From contig NZ_JAESDH010000016.1 of the NCBI RefSeq assembly GCF_019249295.1, forward strand, positions 58,641-122,640: 64,000 bases of DNA, written 5' to 3'. Both the position numbers and the translations under genes were made by a program. This stretch comes from Alteromonas antoniana (GTDB lineage Bacteria; Pseudomonadota; Gammaproteobacteria; Enterobacterales; Alteromonadaceae). Shown in pieces: positions 1 to 8,766 of the stretch (the first letter of the stretch is position 1; the number at the start of each line of letters is the position of its first letter). Under the pieces are notes generated by a model that had not been told where the DNA came from, did not search any database, and saw only the letters and a program-made list of their open reading frames with translations.

Positions 1-693
1 CTGGCAACCTACTGGCTGCTCATGGCTCTGGTACCTTATGCCGATGCATCTGGTACGACATACGTCGGACAGTGGCAGTTTGGAAATAGTCTGAGCGCCT
101 GGCTGGATCATCACATTCTCGGGCCTGCCCACCTTTATTATGCTGATGCCAAACCCTTCAGTTTTGACCCCGAAGGGATCTTAAGTACGCTTCCGGCACT
201 GTCCACAAGTTTAAGCGGTGTGCTGACAGGTATGTACCTGCAAAGTACAGATAGTCATGCCAGAAAGGCACTGATGACGATGGTATGCGGTGTAGCCTGT
301 ATCGCGCTGGGATACGCGCTGTCGCCGCTTGTGCCGGTTAACAAAGCATTATGGACGCCCTCTTATGTCTTTCTGAGTAGCGGATGGTCGCTGGTGGCAC
401 TTAGTGTGTTGCTATATGTCATGGATGTACGGCGGTGGCAAGGCTGGGCAACACCACTGATCGTTTGCGGCGCCAACAGTATTGCGTTTTACATGCTGGC
501 AGGCATTCTTGCCCGGTGTCTGATGATGGTACGTGTTGAGAACACCAGTCTGCACGGCTATTTGTACAATGACTGGTTTGCGCCTGTGTTTGGTCCGCTT
601 AACGGCTCGCTTGCATTCGCTGTGTGTTTTCTGGTGGTGTGTTATCTGCCCGTGGCCTGGATGTACCGTAAGCGGATTTTCTGGAAGGTGTAA
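1..693 (+). CDS. nagX: NagX-like inner-membrane protein (DUF5009 / acyltransferase-like), C-terminal part
   Basis: The reading frame is open from base 1, so the gene begins upstream of the window; about 230 C-terminal residues are present. Several hydrophobic segments separated by short loops are visible, the last ending in a basic tail (YRKRIFWKV). The arrangement resembles the C-terminal half of NagX (DUF5009, related to heparan-alpha-glucosaminide N-acetyltransferases), a membrane protein found in GlcNAc regulons of Alteromonadales. This fits the nag genes at 36-45 kb, although it is not adjacent to them here. A 9-base inverted repeat (691-699 with 733-741) follows the stop but has no T-run. 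The exact biochemical role of NagX is unsettled; it may be transport or acetylation of amino sugars. Confidence 0.7.
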   Translation: MATYWLLMALVPYADASGTTYVGQWQFGNSLSAWLDHHILGPAHLYYADAKPFSFDPEGILSTLPALSTSLSGVLTGMYLQSTDSHARKALMTMVCGVACIALGYALSPLVPVNKALWTPSYVFLSSGWSLVALSVLLYVMDVRRWQGWATPLIVCGANSIAFYMLAGILARCLMMVRVENTSLHGYLYNDWFAPVFGPLNGSLAFAVCFLVVCYLPVAWMYRKRIFWKV

Positions 694-774
694 CCTGGTT
701 CACTGAAATAAAGCCAGCAATGATATGCGTTTACCAGGTTAAACACGCAAAGGTTGACTCCGCAATTTCAGATT

Positions 775-1200
775 TCAGCTATCGGCGTCAGTTACCACGG
801 TCAGGACTTCACTTGTTTCAGGCTTTTCACCCGGTGTGCATGCCTTAATCGGCTCTTCGCGTAACACTTTCGGCTCCCACTCATCTCTGACTGAATTTTT
901 GTGCTGGGCTGTCACCAGATAGCGGGTACATTCTTTAACATCAATTGCCAGCATTTTGTAGTCAGCATCTTTAGCGCGGGTGTTCAGTCGCTTCGTTGTC
1001 ACCAGATTAATGTAGTGAAATCCGGGAGAAACGTTCTCAATGTCCTCTTTCGGTAGGCGTTTGCCATCAACGGACAGAATTTTCACATCGTAATTGTCGG
1101 GGTCGGAAACCTGACTTTGAGTGCCATCGATAATGGCGTACGGTGATGTTGCGCAACCTAAGAGCATCATTGTTCCGAGTAAAACGATGGTGGTTTTCAT
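775..1200 (-). CDS. Putative lipoprotein, unknown function
   Basis: The protein has 141 residues from the ATG at 1200. This start is preferred over upstream in-frame starts because it places a lipoprotein signal at the N-terminus: basic MKTT, a hydrophobic stretch, then LLGCATS as the lipobox. The mature part is hydrophilic with two further Cys residues (KECTRY and KACTPG) that might form a disulfide in the periplasm. It is convergent with the NagX-like gene and divergent from the MscS gene. No domain family was recognised with confidence. Confidence 0.7.
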   Translation of the reverse strand: MKTTIVLLGTMMLLGCATSPYAIIDGTQSQVSDPDNYDVKILSVDGKRLPKEDIENVSPGFHYINLVTTKRLNTRAKDADYKMLAIDVKECTRYLVTAQHKNSVRDEWEPKVLREEPIKACTPGEKPETSEVLTVVTDADS

Positions 1201-1469
1201 TAGTGGGCCCTGTCCATTGGTTTGTCCATTAGCTCGTTGATTAAGTCCGAGATCATAAGTAATCAATATGGCAAGTGGACTCAGGTAAATCAACAGTAAA
1301 CTGGCTCAGAGCTGCGGGGTTAAGCTGGCGTTCATTTTCAGACCAGCATTTTGCAAGACGGCATCACTCTCTGGGAAAGTACGATGTGATTGTTTGCGTG
1401 AAAATCCCGTATAGTCGCGCCACCTCACGTTCTGCGGTATGCTGAAAATATCGTTATTCAACTATTTAT

Positions 1470-2519
1470 GTGGCTATGGCAGAAACGATACTTACCGCCC
1501 TAACGTCTTTTTATCCGCTGGTAGTCAGTTTACTCGGTGTGGTGCTGGTATTGGGGCTCACCCATCATTTTCTGATTGGGCGTCACGACTATCTTTCGGG
1601 GGATAAAAAATTACCCCGGCAGGTCACCATGCTGTTACTCACTCTGGTGGGGTTACTGGTGGTGGTGCTGTCACTTCCTGTTATCGAAAGTACCCGCAAC
1701 CAGATCATTGCCCTTATTGGTGTATTGTTGTCTGGTGTTATTGCATTTTCTTCTACTACCGTGGTCAGCAACCTGATGGCGGGGATCGTACTGCGGGTGA
1801 ATAAGCCGTTCCGGGTGGGTGATTTTGTCCGGGTGAACGGGTTTGCGGGGCGTGTTACTCAAATGGGGTTGCTGGATACCGAAATTCAGAGTGAAACCCG
1901 CGAACTCATTGCCTTTGCCAACTCATTACTGGTGTCTTCGCCAGTCAGTGTGGTACGCGCATCAGGCGCGATTATTTCGGTCGATTTGAGTTTGGGCTAT
2001 GAACTGCATCATGGACTGGTTGAGAAACACCTTTTGTTGGCGGCAGAGCGCAGTCAGCTTGAAGAGCCTTTTGTTCAGGTGACAGCGCTGGGCGACTTTT
2101 CTGTTACATATCGCATTGCCGGGCTACTCAAAGATGTTAAAAGTATGCTCAGTGCGCGGTCCAATTTGCACAAGTCGGTGATGGACTGTTTGCATGAAGC
2201 CGGCATTGAAATTGTCTCTCCCTCATTTATGAATCAGCGTCCACAGGAGCCGGGCGTCCAGATGATCCCGCAAGCTAAAGAGAATGAATCAGAGAGTGAA
2301 AGTTCAGCGCCCGAGGCTGTCGTATTTGATAAGGCCGAGCAGGCCGAGTCGCAGTTAAAATCGAAAGAAGCGATGGAAAAGCAGTTGTCGATGTTAAAAG
2401 AGCAGTTGCCGTCGGTCAGTGGTGAAGAGAAAGAGACACTGAAACAGCGTATTGAAACTCTGTCCTCTCGTTTGGAAGCCAGTGAGCAACAACACGAGGA
2501 ACAGAAAGAGAGCCCCTAG
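1470..2519 (+). CDS. Small-conductance mechanosensitive channel family protein (MscS-like)
   Basis: The 349-residue protein begins at GTG 1470, with an in-frame ATG two codons later as an alternative. Three hydrophobic segments lie at about residues 12-36, 52-72 and 78-106; the third is the Gly/Ala/Ser-rich pore-helix type. They are followed by the MscS beta-domain signature (NKPFRVGDFVRV, then GRVTQMGLLDT) at about 111-140. Such channels open under membrane tension to release osmolytes. The C-terminal 85 residues are unusual: Glu/Gln/Ser-rich and predicted coiled coil (ESESESS; repeated SQL/KEQL heptads), in place of the compact cage end of E. coli MscS. No operon partner is seen. Confidence 0.85.
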   Translation: MAMAETILTALTSFYPLVVSLLGVVLVLGLTHHFLIGRHDYLSGDKKLPRQVTMLLLTLVGLLVVVLSLPVIESTRNQIIALIGVLLSGVIAFSSTTVVSNLMAGIVLRVNKPFRVGDFVRVNGFAGRVTQMGLLDTEIQSETRELIAFANSLLVSSPVSVVRASGAIISVDLSLGYELHHGLVEKHLLLAAERSQLEEPFVQVTALGDFSVTYRIAGLLKDVKSMLSARSNLHKSVMDCLHEAGIEIVSPSFMNQRPQEPGVQMIPQAKENESESESSAPEAVVFDKAEQAESQLKSKEAMEKQLSMLKEQLPSVSGEEKETLKQRIETLSSRLEASEQQHEEQKESP

Positions 2520-2792
2520 AGAGTGTTTATCTAAACTTCGCTCACTTGCGGTTGTCTAGCACAAAACTGGTCTACAGCATTAGTACTGACCAAAGATCGC
2601 CAGGTTCCAGTGTTTTCTTCAATGCAGCGTCTGGGGAAATAAGTGCAAATGTGAGCGCTCACTAACCCGTGCTCATCGCTGTGGCAGGCCGAAAGCCTCG
2701 ACACGGTTTTGATGCCAGTCGGTGCTCATTCTGATAGCTTAGCTAGCTGTCCCGGCGAAGTGTCCTGCACCTGCGCAATGTCTGCCAGTAGT

Positions 2793-3782
2793 TCAGTGTC
2801 CGTTAACAGTACAGTGCGTCTGGCGATATTCCCTGAACCCCATTCCGGTCCAGCGGCGAAATGCTTTGGCAAAAGCGTGCTCATCACTGTACCCCAGATA
2901 ATCAGCCAGGCTTGCCTGCGTCACATGCGCCAGGCAGATTTGCTCAAGGGCATGATGCTTTCGCACCGCCTGAGTTAACTGCTGGTAAGTCATTCCACGT
3001 AACTGAAGCTTTCTTGTAAGCGTGCGCTCACTTACGGCAAGACTTGCTGCCATTTGAGCTCGGCTAAGCCAGGGTTGATTTTTCAGAAGTGTCTTAACGT
3101 TATCTTCAAATGACTGGGGGTGCAGCTGACTAAGCTGCTGTTTGGCAAGCTCCAGCATCTGCGCTTGCACTGCCGGATTCACCTCCCGCTGTTTGAAATG
3201 CCAATCGGCATCTGCATAAATAATCGCGTTTTCTTGTTGAGCAAATTGAATGTCTGCCTGTCCGAATACCTGCTGGTATTCGCTAAGAGAAGTCTGGGCT
3301 TCATGCGCAAAGAGCACGGCAGTCGGCGAGATATTTTTGCCTGCAACCCAACTGGCGCCGGTGGCGATGCTGGCAATAATAGCTTCGATACGCAGAGTGA
3401 CAGCCGTAGTGAACTGATCGTCATAGGTAATTTTCCATCCCCGGCTTTCGTGTGCTTTCCTGAACTGCCCGCCTTCCCCAACCAAAGGTGAATAGTTCAC
3501 CAGGCAATCCACAGCCACACTAAGTGATGGACTGCTGAGTAACAGAAATCCCATGGTGTCAAAGTGCTGGGGCATTAGTGCCCGGCCAACGCGAAGTCCT
3601 GTACCTGGTGCAACCTGACTCTCGATACTTTTCCACATTTCATCCTGCAGAGGTAACGGTAGCCGGGGCTGGTCGGCATAGTCTGCCAGCTGTGCACGAA
3701 TGGCTGGTTCGAGCTGAATATCATAGTGAGCCAACTGCGATAAAATCGCTCTGGTAAAGCTCTGTGTCACCGTTGCTGTCAA
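2793..3782 (-). CDS. AraC-family transcriptional regulator with arabinose-binding-like N-terminal domain
   Basis: The protein has 329 residues. The C-terminal third carries two helix-turn-helix motifs of AraC/XylS type (AASLAVSERTLTRKLQ at about 240-256, then ASLADYLGYSDEHAFAKAF at about 290-310). The first 200 residues match the layout of the Arabinose_bd sensor domain found in OruR/ArgR-like AraC regulators. It is divergent from the FMO operon across a 157-base gap (3783-3939), so regulation of that operon is the natural inference. The ligand is unknown. No palindromic site was recognised in the gap. Confidence 0.88.
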   Translation of the reverse strand: MTATVTQSFTRAILSQLAHYDIQLEPAIRAQLADYADQPRLPLPLQDEMWKSIESQVAPGTGLRVGRALMPQHFDTMGFLLLSSPSLSVAVDCLVNYSPLVGEGGQFRKAHESRGWKITYDDQFTTAVTLRIEAIIASIATGASWVAGKNISPTAVLFAHEAQTSLSEYQQVFGQADIQFAQQENAIIYADADWHFKQREVNPAVQAQMLELAKQQLSQLHPQSFEDNVKTLLKNQPWLSRAQMAASLAVSERTLTRKLQLRGMTYQQLTQAVRKHHALEQICLAHVTQASLADYLGYSDEHAFAKAFRRWTGMGFREYRQTHCTVNGH

Positions 3783-3939
3783 AATAGTCGCGCTTGTTTA
3801 CTTGTCTGTGCAGATCATCAGCATACGACGAATTTGTACTGTTGTCTCGAATTAACCAGTTAAATGGCCTGTGTTTGCGGGATTTATGTGTAAACTATTT
3901 GTTAACCTTTGGCCTGAGTCAGCAATAAGAGATACGCAG

Positions 3940-5235
3940 ATGGAACCGTATGTTGTTATCGGCGCCGGCCCGATGGGATTGTGTAGTACACGCCGTTTAG
4001 CCGAGCAGGGCATTCAGGTGATAGGGCTGGAGGCCCACAATGACGTGGGTGGGTTGTGGGATATCGATAGCCCTACCAGCACGATGTATCAGTCGGCGCA
4101 TCTTATTTCCTCTAAGCGCATGACTGAGTTTGATGACTTTCCCATGCGCGATGATGTTGCTACCTATCCGCGGCACAGCGAACTGAAGCATTACTTTCAT
4201 GACTATGCGGCACATTTTGATTTGTACCGCCATTATCGCTTTGGTTGCTGGGTGGAACGCCTGGAGCCGGTTGACGATAAATGGCGGGTTACCTACCGCC
4301 AGCACGACAAAACGCATGAGATAATAGCGTCTGGTGTGCTGCTGGCCAACGGGACTTTGCATCACCCTAACCGTATAGAATTTCCGGGTCAGTTTGATGG
4401 CGAGATGATGCACAGTTGTGATTACCGCAATGCCGACATTTTTGAGGGCAAGCGTGTACTGATAGTCGGGTGTGGCAACAGCGGCTGTGACATTGCTGTT
4501 GATGCCGTGCACCGCGCCGAACACGTAGATATGGCCGTGCGCAGAGGCTATTACTTTTTACCCAAATTTGTAGCAGGGCGTCCCACCGACACGCTGGGCG
4601 GTAAAATCCGGTTACCTAACTTCCTGAAGCAACACGTGGATGGGTTGCTGGTGCGTCTGATATCCGGCAAGCCCAGCAGTTATGGTCTCCCCGATCCTGA
4701 TTATAAAATGTATGAGTCACACCCGGTCATTAACTCATTATTTTTACATCACATCGGTCATGGCGACATTACCGTGCGGCCTGACATAGAAGCACTTACC
4801 TCAAACGGAGCACAATTCACCGATGGCCAGGAAGCGCACTACGACCTGATACTGCAGGCTACCGGCTATAAACTGCATTATCCGTTTATTGATAAGCAGC
4901 ATCTGAATTGGCAGGGCGATGCACCGCAGTTATATCTGAATGTATTCAACCCAAAACATCCGGGGCTGTTTGTTATGGGGATGGTTGAAGCGGCCGGGCT
5001 GGGCTGGCAGGGCCGTGATGATCAGGCACAGCTGGTTGCCCGGGTTATCCGCATGCAACAGGATAATCCTGCTGCTGCCAGCGCATTCTTCGACAAGGTG
5101 CGCGCCAAAGCCACAGAGAGAATCGACGGCGGCATGCAGTATCTTCCACTGGAACGAATGGCCTATTATGTTCATAAGGCTGAGTATCTGCAGGCGCTCA
5201 ACAATGAAATGCGCCAGTTAAGCGCGGGCGCGTAA
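3940..5235 (+). CDS. Flavin-containing monooxygenase (FMO/BVMO family)
   Basis: The protein has 431 residues from ATG 3940. This start is chosen because the FAD-binding Rossmann strand begins at once (VVIGAGPMGL, residues 6-14) and an AAGAGA stretch lies upstream; longer in-frame starts at 3871 and 3886 exist. The FMO fingerprint FxGxxxHxxxY is present (FDGEMMHSCDY), followed by the NADPH-binding GxGxSG motif (VGCGNSGCDIA). Enzymes of this family use O2 and NADPH to oxygenate N or S atoms or to insert oxygen next to ketones. It is the first gene of a five-gene operon whose next gene starts directly after its stop codon. The substrate cannot be told from sequence. Confidence 0.87.
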   Translation: MEPYVVIGAGPMGLCSTRRLAEQGIQVIGLEAHNDVGGLWDIDSPTSTMYQSAHLISSKRMTEFDDFPMRDDVATYPRHSELKHYFHDYAAHFDLYRHYRFGCWVERLEPVDDKWRVTYRQHDKTHEIIASGVLLANGTLHHPNRIEFPGQFDGEMMHSCDYRNADIFEGKRVLIVGCGNSGCDIAVDAVHRAEHVDMAVRRGYYFLPKFVAGRPTDTLGGKIRLPNFLKQHVDGLLVRLISGKPSSYGLPDPDYKMYESHPVINSLFLHHIGHGDITVRPDIEALTSNGAQFTDGQEAHYDLILQATGYKLHYPFIDKQHLNWQGDAPQLYLNVFNPKHPGLFVMGMVEAAGLGWQGRDDQAQLVARVIRMQQDNPAAASAFFDKVRAKATERIDGGMQYLPLERMAYYVHKAEYLQALNNEMRQLSAGA

Positions 5236-6150
5236 ATGTCTGCTACCAGCCTGATAATTCTCAACGCCATACTGGCCATGATGATGTTCGGTATCGCGCT
5301 AAGCCTCACGCCAGCCGATTTTCGTCGCATAGTGAAGAAACCACTGGGGCCGGTTGTGGGGCTTTGTGCCCAGTTTATATTGTTGCCTGCACTTACCTGC
5401 TTTCTTATATTCCTCATCCCCATACCGGCAGATGTGGCGCTGGGACTGCTGCTGGTGAGCTGTTGTCCGGGAGGCAGCTTTTCAAACCTGATGACTTATC
5501 TGTCGCGGGGAAATACGGCGCTGTCCGTCAGTATGACTGGCGTTGCCAGCCTGCTGGCCTGTGTGCTCACGCCGCTGAACTTTATGTTTTACGGGGCCCT
5601 GAATCCGCGAACCCGGGAACTGCTGAACAGTATTTCGGTGTCGGTAAGCGACATGCTGCTGATTGTTACACTGGTGCTGGCTATTCCGCTGGCGCTGGGA
5701 CTCGTCTGCGCACAGCGTTTTCCAGATTTCGCCCGCAAAAGCGAGCCTTTTTTCCGGTTTATCTCCTTGTTTACCCTGTTTGGGTTCGTACTGATAGCCC
5801 TTGGGATGAACTGGCAGAAGTTTTTAAGTGGCGCCAGTATTTTTTTGCTGGCGGTCATTGCCCACAACGCGCTGGCGCTCGCAATAGGCTGGAGCTCGGC
5901 GCGAATGCTGCAACTGCCTGTCGCCGATCGTCGGGCGATAACGCTGGAGGTTGGACTGCAAAACTCCGGCCTTGGGCTTGGCATTATCTTTACCTTTTTT
6001 TCCGATCTTACCTCCATGGCGATTATCGCCGCTGCCTGGGGGATCTGGCATCTTATCAGCGGTATGAGCCTGAGTTTCCTTTGGCAGGGGCTGGACCGGC
6101 GCCAGGCCAGACGTCAATCAAATGCAAAGCAGTATTCTTATGAGTCTTAA
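5236..6150 (+). CDS. Bile acid:sodium symporter (BASS/SBF) family transporter
   Basis: The 304-residue protein has about nine or ten hydrophobic segments and the BASS-type motif around CCPGGSFSNLMTYLSRGN (about 77-94), a small-residue-rich discontinuous helix region that forms the sodium site in the family. It starts on the base after the FMO stop codon and overlaps the epimerase gene, so translation is likely coupled. Family members carry organic anions such as bile acids, pantoate, or pyruvate-type keto acids with sodium. Here it may import the substrate of the neighbouring oxidoreductases; that role is inferred. Confidence 0.85.
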   Translation: MSATSLIILNAILAMMMFGIALSLTPADFRRIVKKPLGPVVGLCAQFILLPALTCFLIFLIPIPADVALGLLLVSCCPGGSFSNLMTYLSRGNTALSVSMTGVASLLACVLTPLNFMFYGALNPRTRELLNSISVSVSDMLLIVTLVLAIPLALGLVCAQRFPDFARKSEPFFRFISLFTLFGFVLIALGMNWQKFLSGASIFLLAVIAHNALALAIGWSSARMLQLPVADRRAITLEVGLQNSGLGLGIIFTFFSDLTSMAIIAAAWGIWHLISGMSLSFLWQGLDRRQARRQSNAKQYSYES

Positions 6151-7075
6151 TATTCTTATCACCGGTAGCGAGGGCTATCTGGGCAGGCGGCTGGTTTCGC
6201 AGCTGGGAAGCGAACATACCGTGGTGGGCATCGATATTTGCGCGCAGTCTGCCCCGGGTTATGCCTATCATACGATGGATATTCGGGACCCGGCCCTTGC
6301 GACCTTGTTGAAAGCGAACCGTATCAGCCATGTCATACACCTTGCCAGCGTAATGAAAGCCAGTGATGACCGCGAGCGGGATTACGATATTGATATTAAC
6401 GGTACCGCCAATGTCCTGTCCTGTTGTCTGGAGGCCGGCGTTGGGCATATTACGGTTAGCAGTAGCGGCGCAGCCTACGGTTATCATGCTGACAACCCAC
6501 ACTGGCTGACAGAAGAGCATTCCCTCAGAGGCAACGACCATTTTGCCTACAGTCAGCACAAAAGGTTGATTGAAGAGATGCTGGCCGCGCATCGACGCAC
6601 CAGTCCGCAGCTACGACAACTTATTTTACGGCCGGGCACCGTACTGGGAAGCCACACCCAAAACCAGATAACCAACCTGTTTGAGCAGCGGCGCTTACTG
6701 GCGGTAAAAGGCTCGCCTTCTCCCTTTGTGTTTATCTGGGATGAAGATGTGGTCGAGATTATCGCCACCGGGGTTACTGAGAGCAAAACCGGCATGTATA
6801 ACCTGGCCGGAGACGGTGCCATGACGATTGCTGAAATCGCCCGGGCGCTGAACAAGCCAGTATTGCAGCTACCTGCCTGGCTGTTGCGCATAGCGCTGAC
6901 TATCGGACACAAGCTCAGACTGACGCAATACAGTGCAGAGCAGCTTGATTTTCTGCGCTACCGCCCGGTATTAAGCAACCAGGCGCTGAAACAGGAATTT
7001 GGATACACGCCCCGAAAAACCAGCCGGGAAGTATTCGAATACTTCGTGCAGCATAACCAGGCAAGGCTCGGATGA
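6140..7075 (+). CDS. NAD-dependent epimerase/dehydratase family protein (extended SDR)
   Basis: The protein has 311 residues from ATG 6140, chosen because the nucleotide-binding strand follows at once (LNILITGSEGYLGRRL). An in-frame ATG at 6122 would overlap the BASS gene further. The GxxGxxG NAD-binding motif is at the N-terminus and the catalytic YxxxK is seen as FAYSQHKRL, with an upstream SSSGAAYG strand. The family includes nucleotide-sugar epimerases and 3-beta-hydroxysteroid dehydrogenase-like enzymes. The tight operon with an FMO and a second dehydrogenase suggests small-molecule oxidation more than sugar nucleotide work, but this is inference. Confidence 0.82.
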   Translation: MSLNILITGSEGYLGRRLVSQLGSEHTVVGIDICAQSAPGYAYHTMDIRDPALATLLKANRISHVIHLASVMKASDDRERDYDIDINGTANVLSCCLEAGVGHITVSSSGAAYGYHADNPHWLTEEHSLRGNDHFAYSQHKRLIEEMLAAHRRTSPQLRQLILRPGTVLGSHTQNQITNLFEQRRLLAVKGSPSPFVFIWDEDVVEIIATGVTESKTGMYNLAGDGAMTIAEIARALNKPVLQLPAWLLRIALTIGHKLRLTQYSAEQLDFLRYRPVLSNQALKQEFGYTPRKTSREVFEYFVQHNQARLG

Positions 7076-7878
7076 ACGGTCTTACAGGGGCAGGTAGCAG
7101 ACCTGTTGCCGTGATTACCGGCGCAGCATCCGGACTGGGAAGGGATCTTGCGCACGCGCTGGCGAACAGGTATCACCTCATATTGGTAGACATTCAGAAG
7201 GAAGCGCTTGAGCAGGTCGCTAGTGCTTTTACGCAAGTCGATACGCTGGTTTGTGATTTGTCTGATGTCGGTGACATCAGCCGGCTCATCGCTGCTGTTC
7301 GCACCCGCTGTGCCAGCGTTGATCTGTTGATCAATAATGCCGGGATCACGCACCGGTCACTGGCCGTATCAACGCAGATGCATGTAATGCAAAAAGTCAT
7401 GAGTGTCGATTATCTGGCTCCGGTACAGCTGACGCAGGGGCTGTTACCGCACATGAATGCGGATTCAACCATAGTAAATATTGGGTCGATGGCTGGCTGG
7501 ATGCCGGTTCTGGGACGCGCGGGCTATTGCGCAGCAAAATCTGCGCTGCATCAGTATTTTGAGACGTTGCGCGCCGAACTCGGCAAATCGGGTCCCCACA
7601 TTCTGATGGTATATCCCGGCTTTCTGGATACCCCTATCGAAAACAATGCGCTGGATGGCGTCGGCGACAAGGCGCGGCACAAACGTACCATGGCTGGTCG
7701 GATGCGCAGCAGCCAATGGATGGCCGCAAACATCGTTACTGGCATAGAGAAAAAGCAGCGCCGACTGTTTCCGGATCGTTTCACTGCCATGGCCAGTTTG
7801 CTGTACCGCGTGTGTCCTTCGCTTTATCTGCATTTGATGCGTAAAAAGTTGCACCACGAACTGGATCCTGGTTTATGA
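7072..7878 (+). CDS. Short-chain dehydrogenase/reductase (classical SDR)
   Basis: The protein has 268 residues and its start overlaps the epimerase stop as ATGA. It carries the classical SDR motifs: TGAASGLG for NAD(P) binding (residues 16-23), NNAG at 88-91, catalytic Ser139 (NIGSMAG), Tyr152 and Lys156 (YCAAK). The C-terminus is amphipathic and basic (LYLHLMRKKLHHEL), which could hold it at the membrane. It likely oxidises or reduces an alcohol/ketone handled by the FMO and BASS neighbours. The substrate is unknown. Confidence 0.88.
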   Translation: MNGLTGAGSRPVAVITGAASGLGRDLAHALANRYHLILVDIQKEALEQVASAFTQVDTLVCDLSDVGDISRLIAAVRTRCASVDLLINNAGITHRSLAVSTQMHVMQKVMSVDYLAPVQLTQGLLPHMNADSTIVNIGSMAGWMPVLGRAGYCAAKSALHQYFETLRAELGKSGPHILMVYPGFLDTPIENNALDGVGDKARHKRTMAGRMRSSQWMAANIVTGIEKKQRRLFPDRFTAMASLLYRVCPSLYLHLMRKKLHHELDPGL

Positions 7879-8606
7879 GCTTTATCGTTGTAGCCCTGGG
7901 CGTACTGGTGGCTTTTACTATCGAAGCGATGACGGGATTTGGCAGTATCGTACTGGCATTGTCGATAGGGGCACTGGTCATGGAGATTCCGGTGTTGGTG
8001 CAATGGCTGGTGCCGCTGAATATCATGATGACCGCGCCGCTGGTATGGCGTTATCGTCATGCCGTTGCGTATAAGCTGCTGCTGACGCAAATCCTCCCTT
8101 TGATGGGCGTTGGCACGCTGGCAGGCGTCTGGCTGGCAGACTATTTACACGTAGTCTACACACAAGGCATATTCGCCCTTCTGATTTGCTGGTTCGCGTT
8201 GCGGGCGTTGCTTAATGCCAGGGCTCCGGCTCACAGTACGCCGGTACGAAGCAGCCTGATTGCCGGCGCGGGCGTTACACATGGCTTATTTGCATCCGGT
8301 GGACCGCTGCTGGTGTACGCGCTGGCGCGAACTGAGCTGGATAAGACACGCTTGCGTGCCACGTTGCTGTGCGTCTGGCTTACTCTGAACAGTATGCTGA
8401 CAGTCTGGTTCGCCGTGTTTGGTGAGCTCAGAGACTATCTGCCAGAAATCGCCATGCTGCTACCGTGCGTGCTGGTGGGCGCGCTGTTGGGGAATGCACT
8501 GCATCATCACGTCAGTCAGCAGGCGTTTACCCGTGCAGTATTTAGCGTGCTGCTTATTGTCGGGCTGATTTTACTGGTTACTTCCGTTCACAGTGTCTGG
8601 GGATAA
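7875..8606 (+). CDS. TauE/SafE-family membrane transporter
   Basis: The 243-residue protein begins with an ATGA overlap on the SDR gene and is the last gene of the FMO operon. It has about seven or eight hydrophobic segments in the two-repeat pattern of the TauE/SafE family; each half holds a Gly-rich conserved segment (EAMTGFGSIVLAL near residue 16 and THGLFASGGPLLVYAL near residue 135). Family members are proposed exporters or importers of sulfite, sulfoacetate or other organic anions. As the closing gene it may move a product of the pathway. It has no recognised terminator directly downstream. Confidence 0.83.
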   Translation: MSFIVVALGVLVAFTIEAMTGFGSIVLALSIGALVMEIPVLVQWLVPLNIMMTAPLVWRYRHAVAYKLLLTQILPLMGVGTLAGVWLADYLHVVYTQGIFALLICWFALRALLNARAPAHSTPVRSSLIAGAGVTHGLFASGGPLLVYALARTELDKTRLRATLLCVWLTLNSMLTVWFAVFGELRDYLPEIAMLLPCVLVGALLGNALHHHVSQQAFTRAVFSVLLIVGLILLVTSVHSVWG

Positions 8607-8766
8607 GCGGGAATAACGGTTAATGGTGCGGCGTGACGTTGTTGGCATTCCGCAGCTCTGCCCTGTGACCCCTTCAATCGCATAAACACGTAAAATCGTG
8701 ACTTTTGGCACTGCTACACGCCACGCAACTATCCCATGCTATGTGCTGAACACATCAGGAGGGGAT

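Noticed and set aside
2080..2090. TGACAGCGCTG, a NagR-operator-like string inside the MscS gene
   Set aside because: Only one and a half arms match, it lies deep in coding sequence, and the gene has no link with GlcNAc use.
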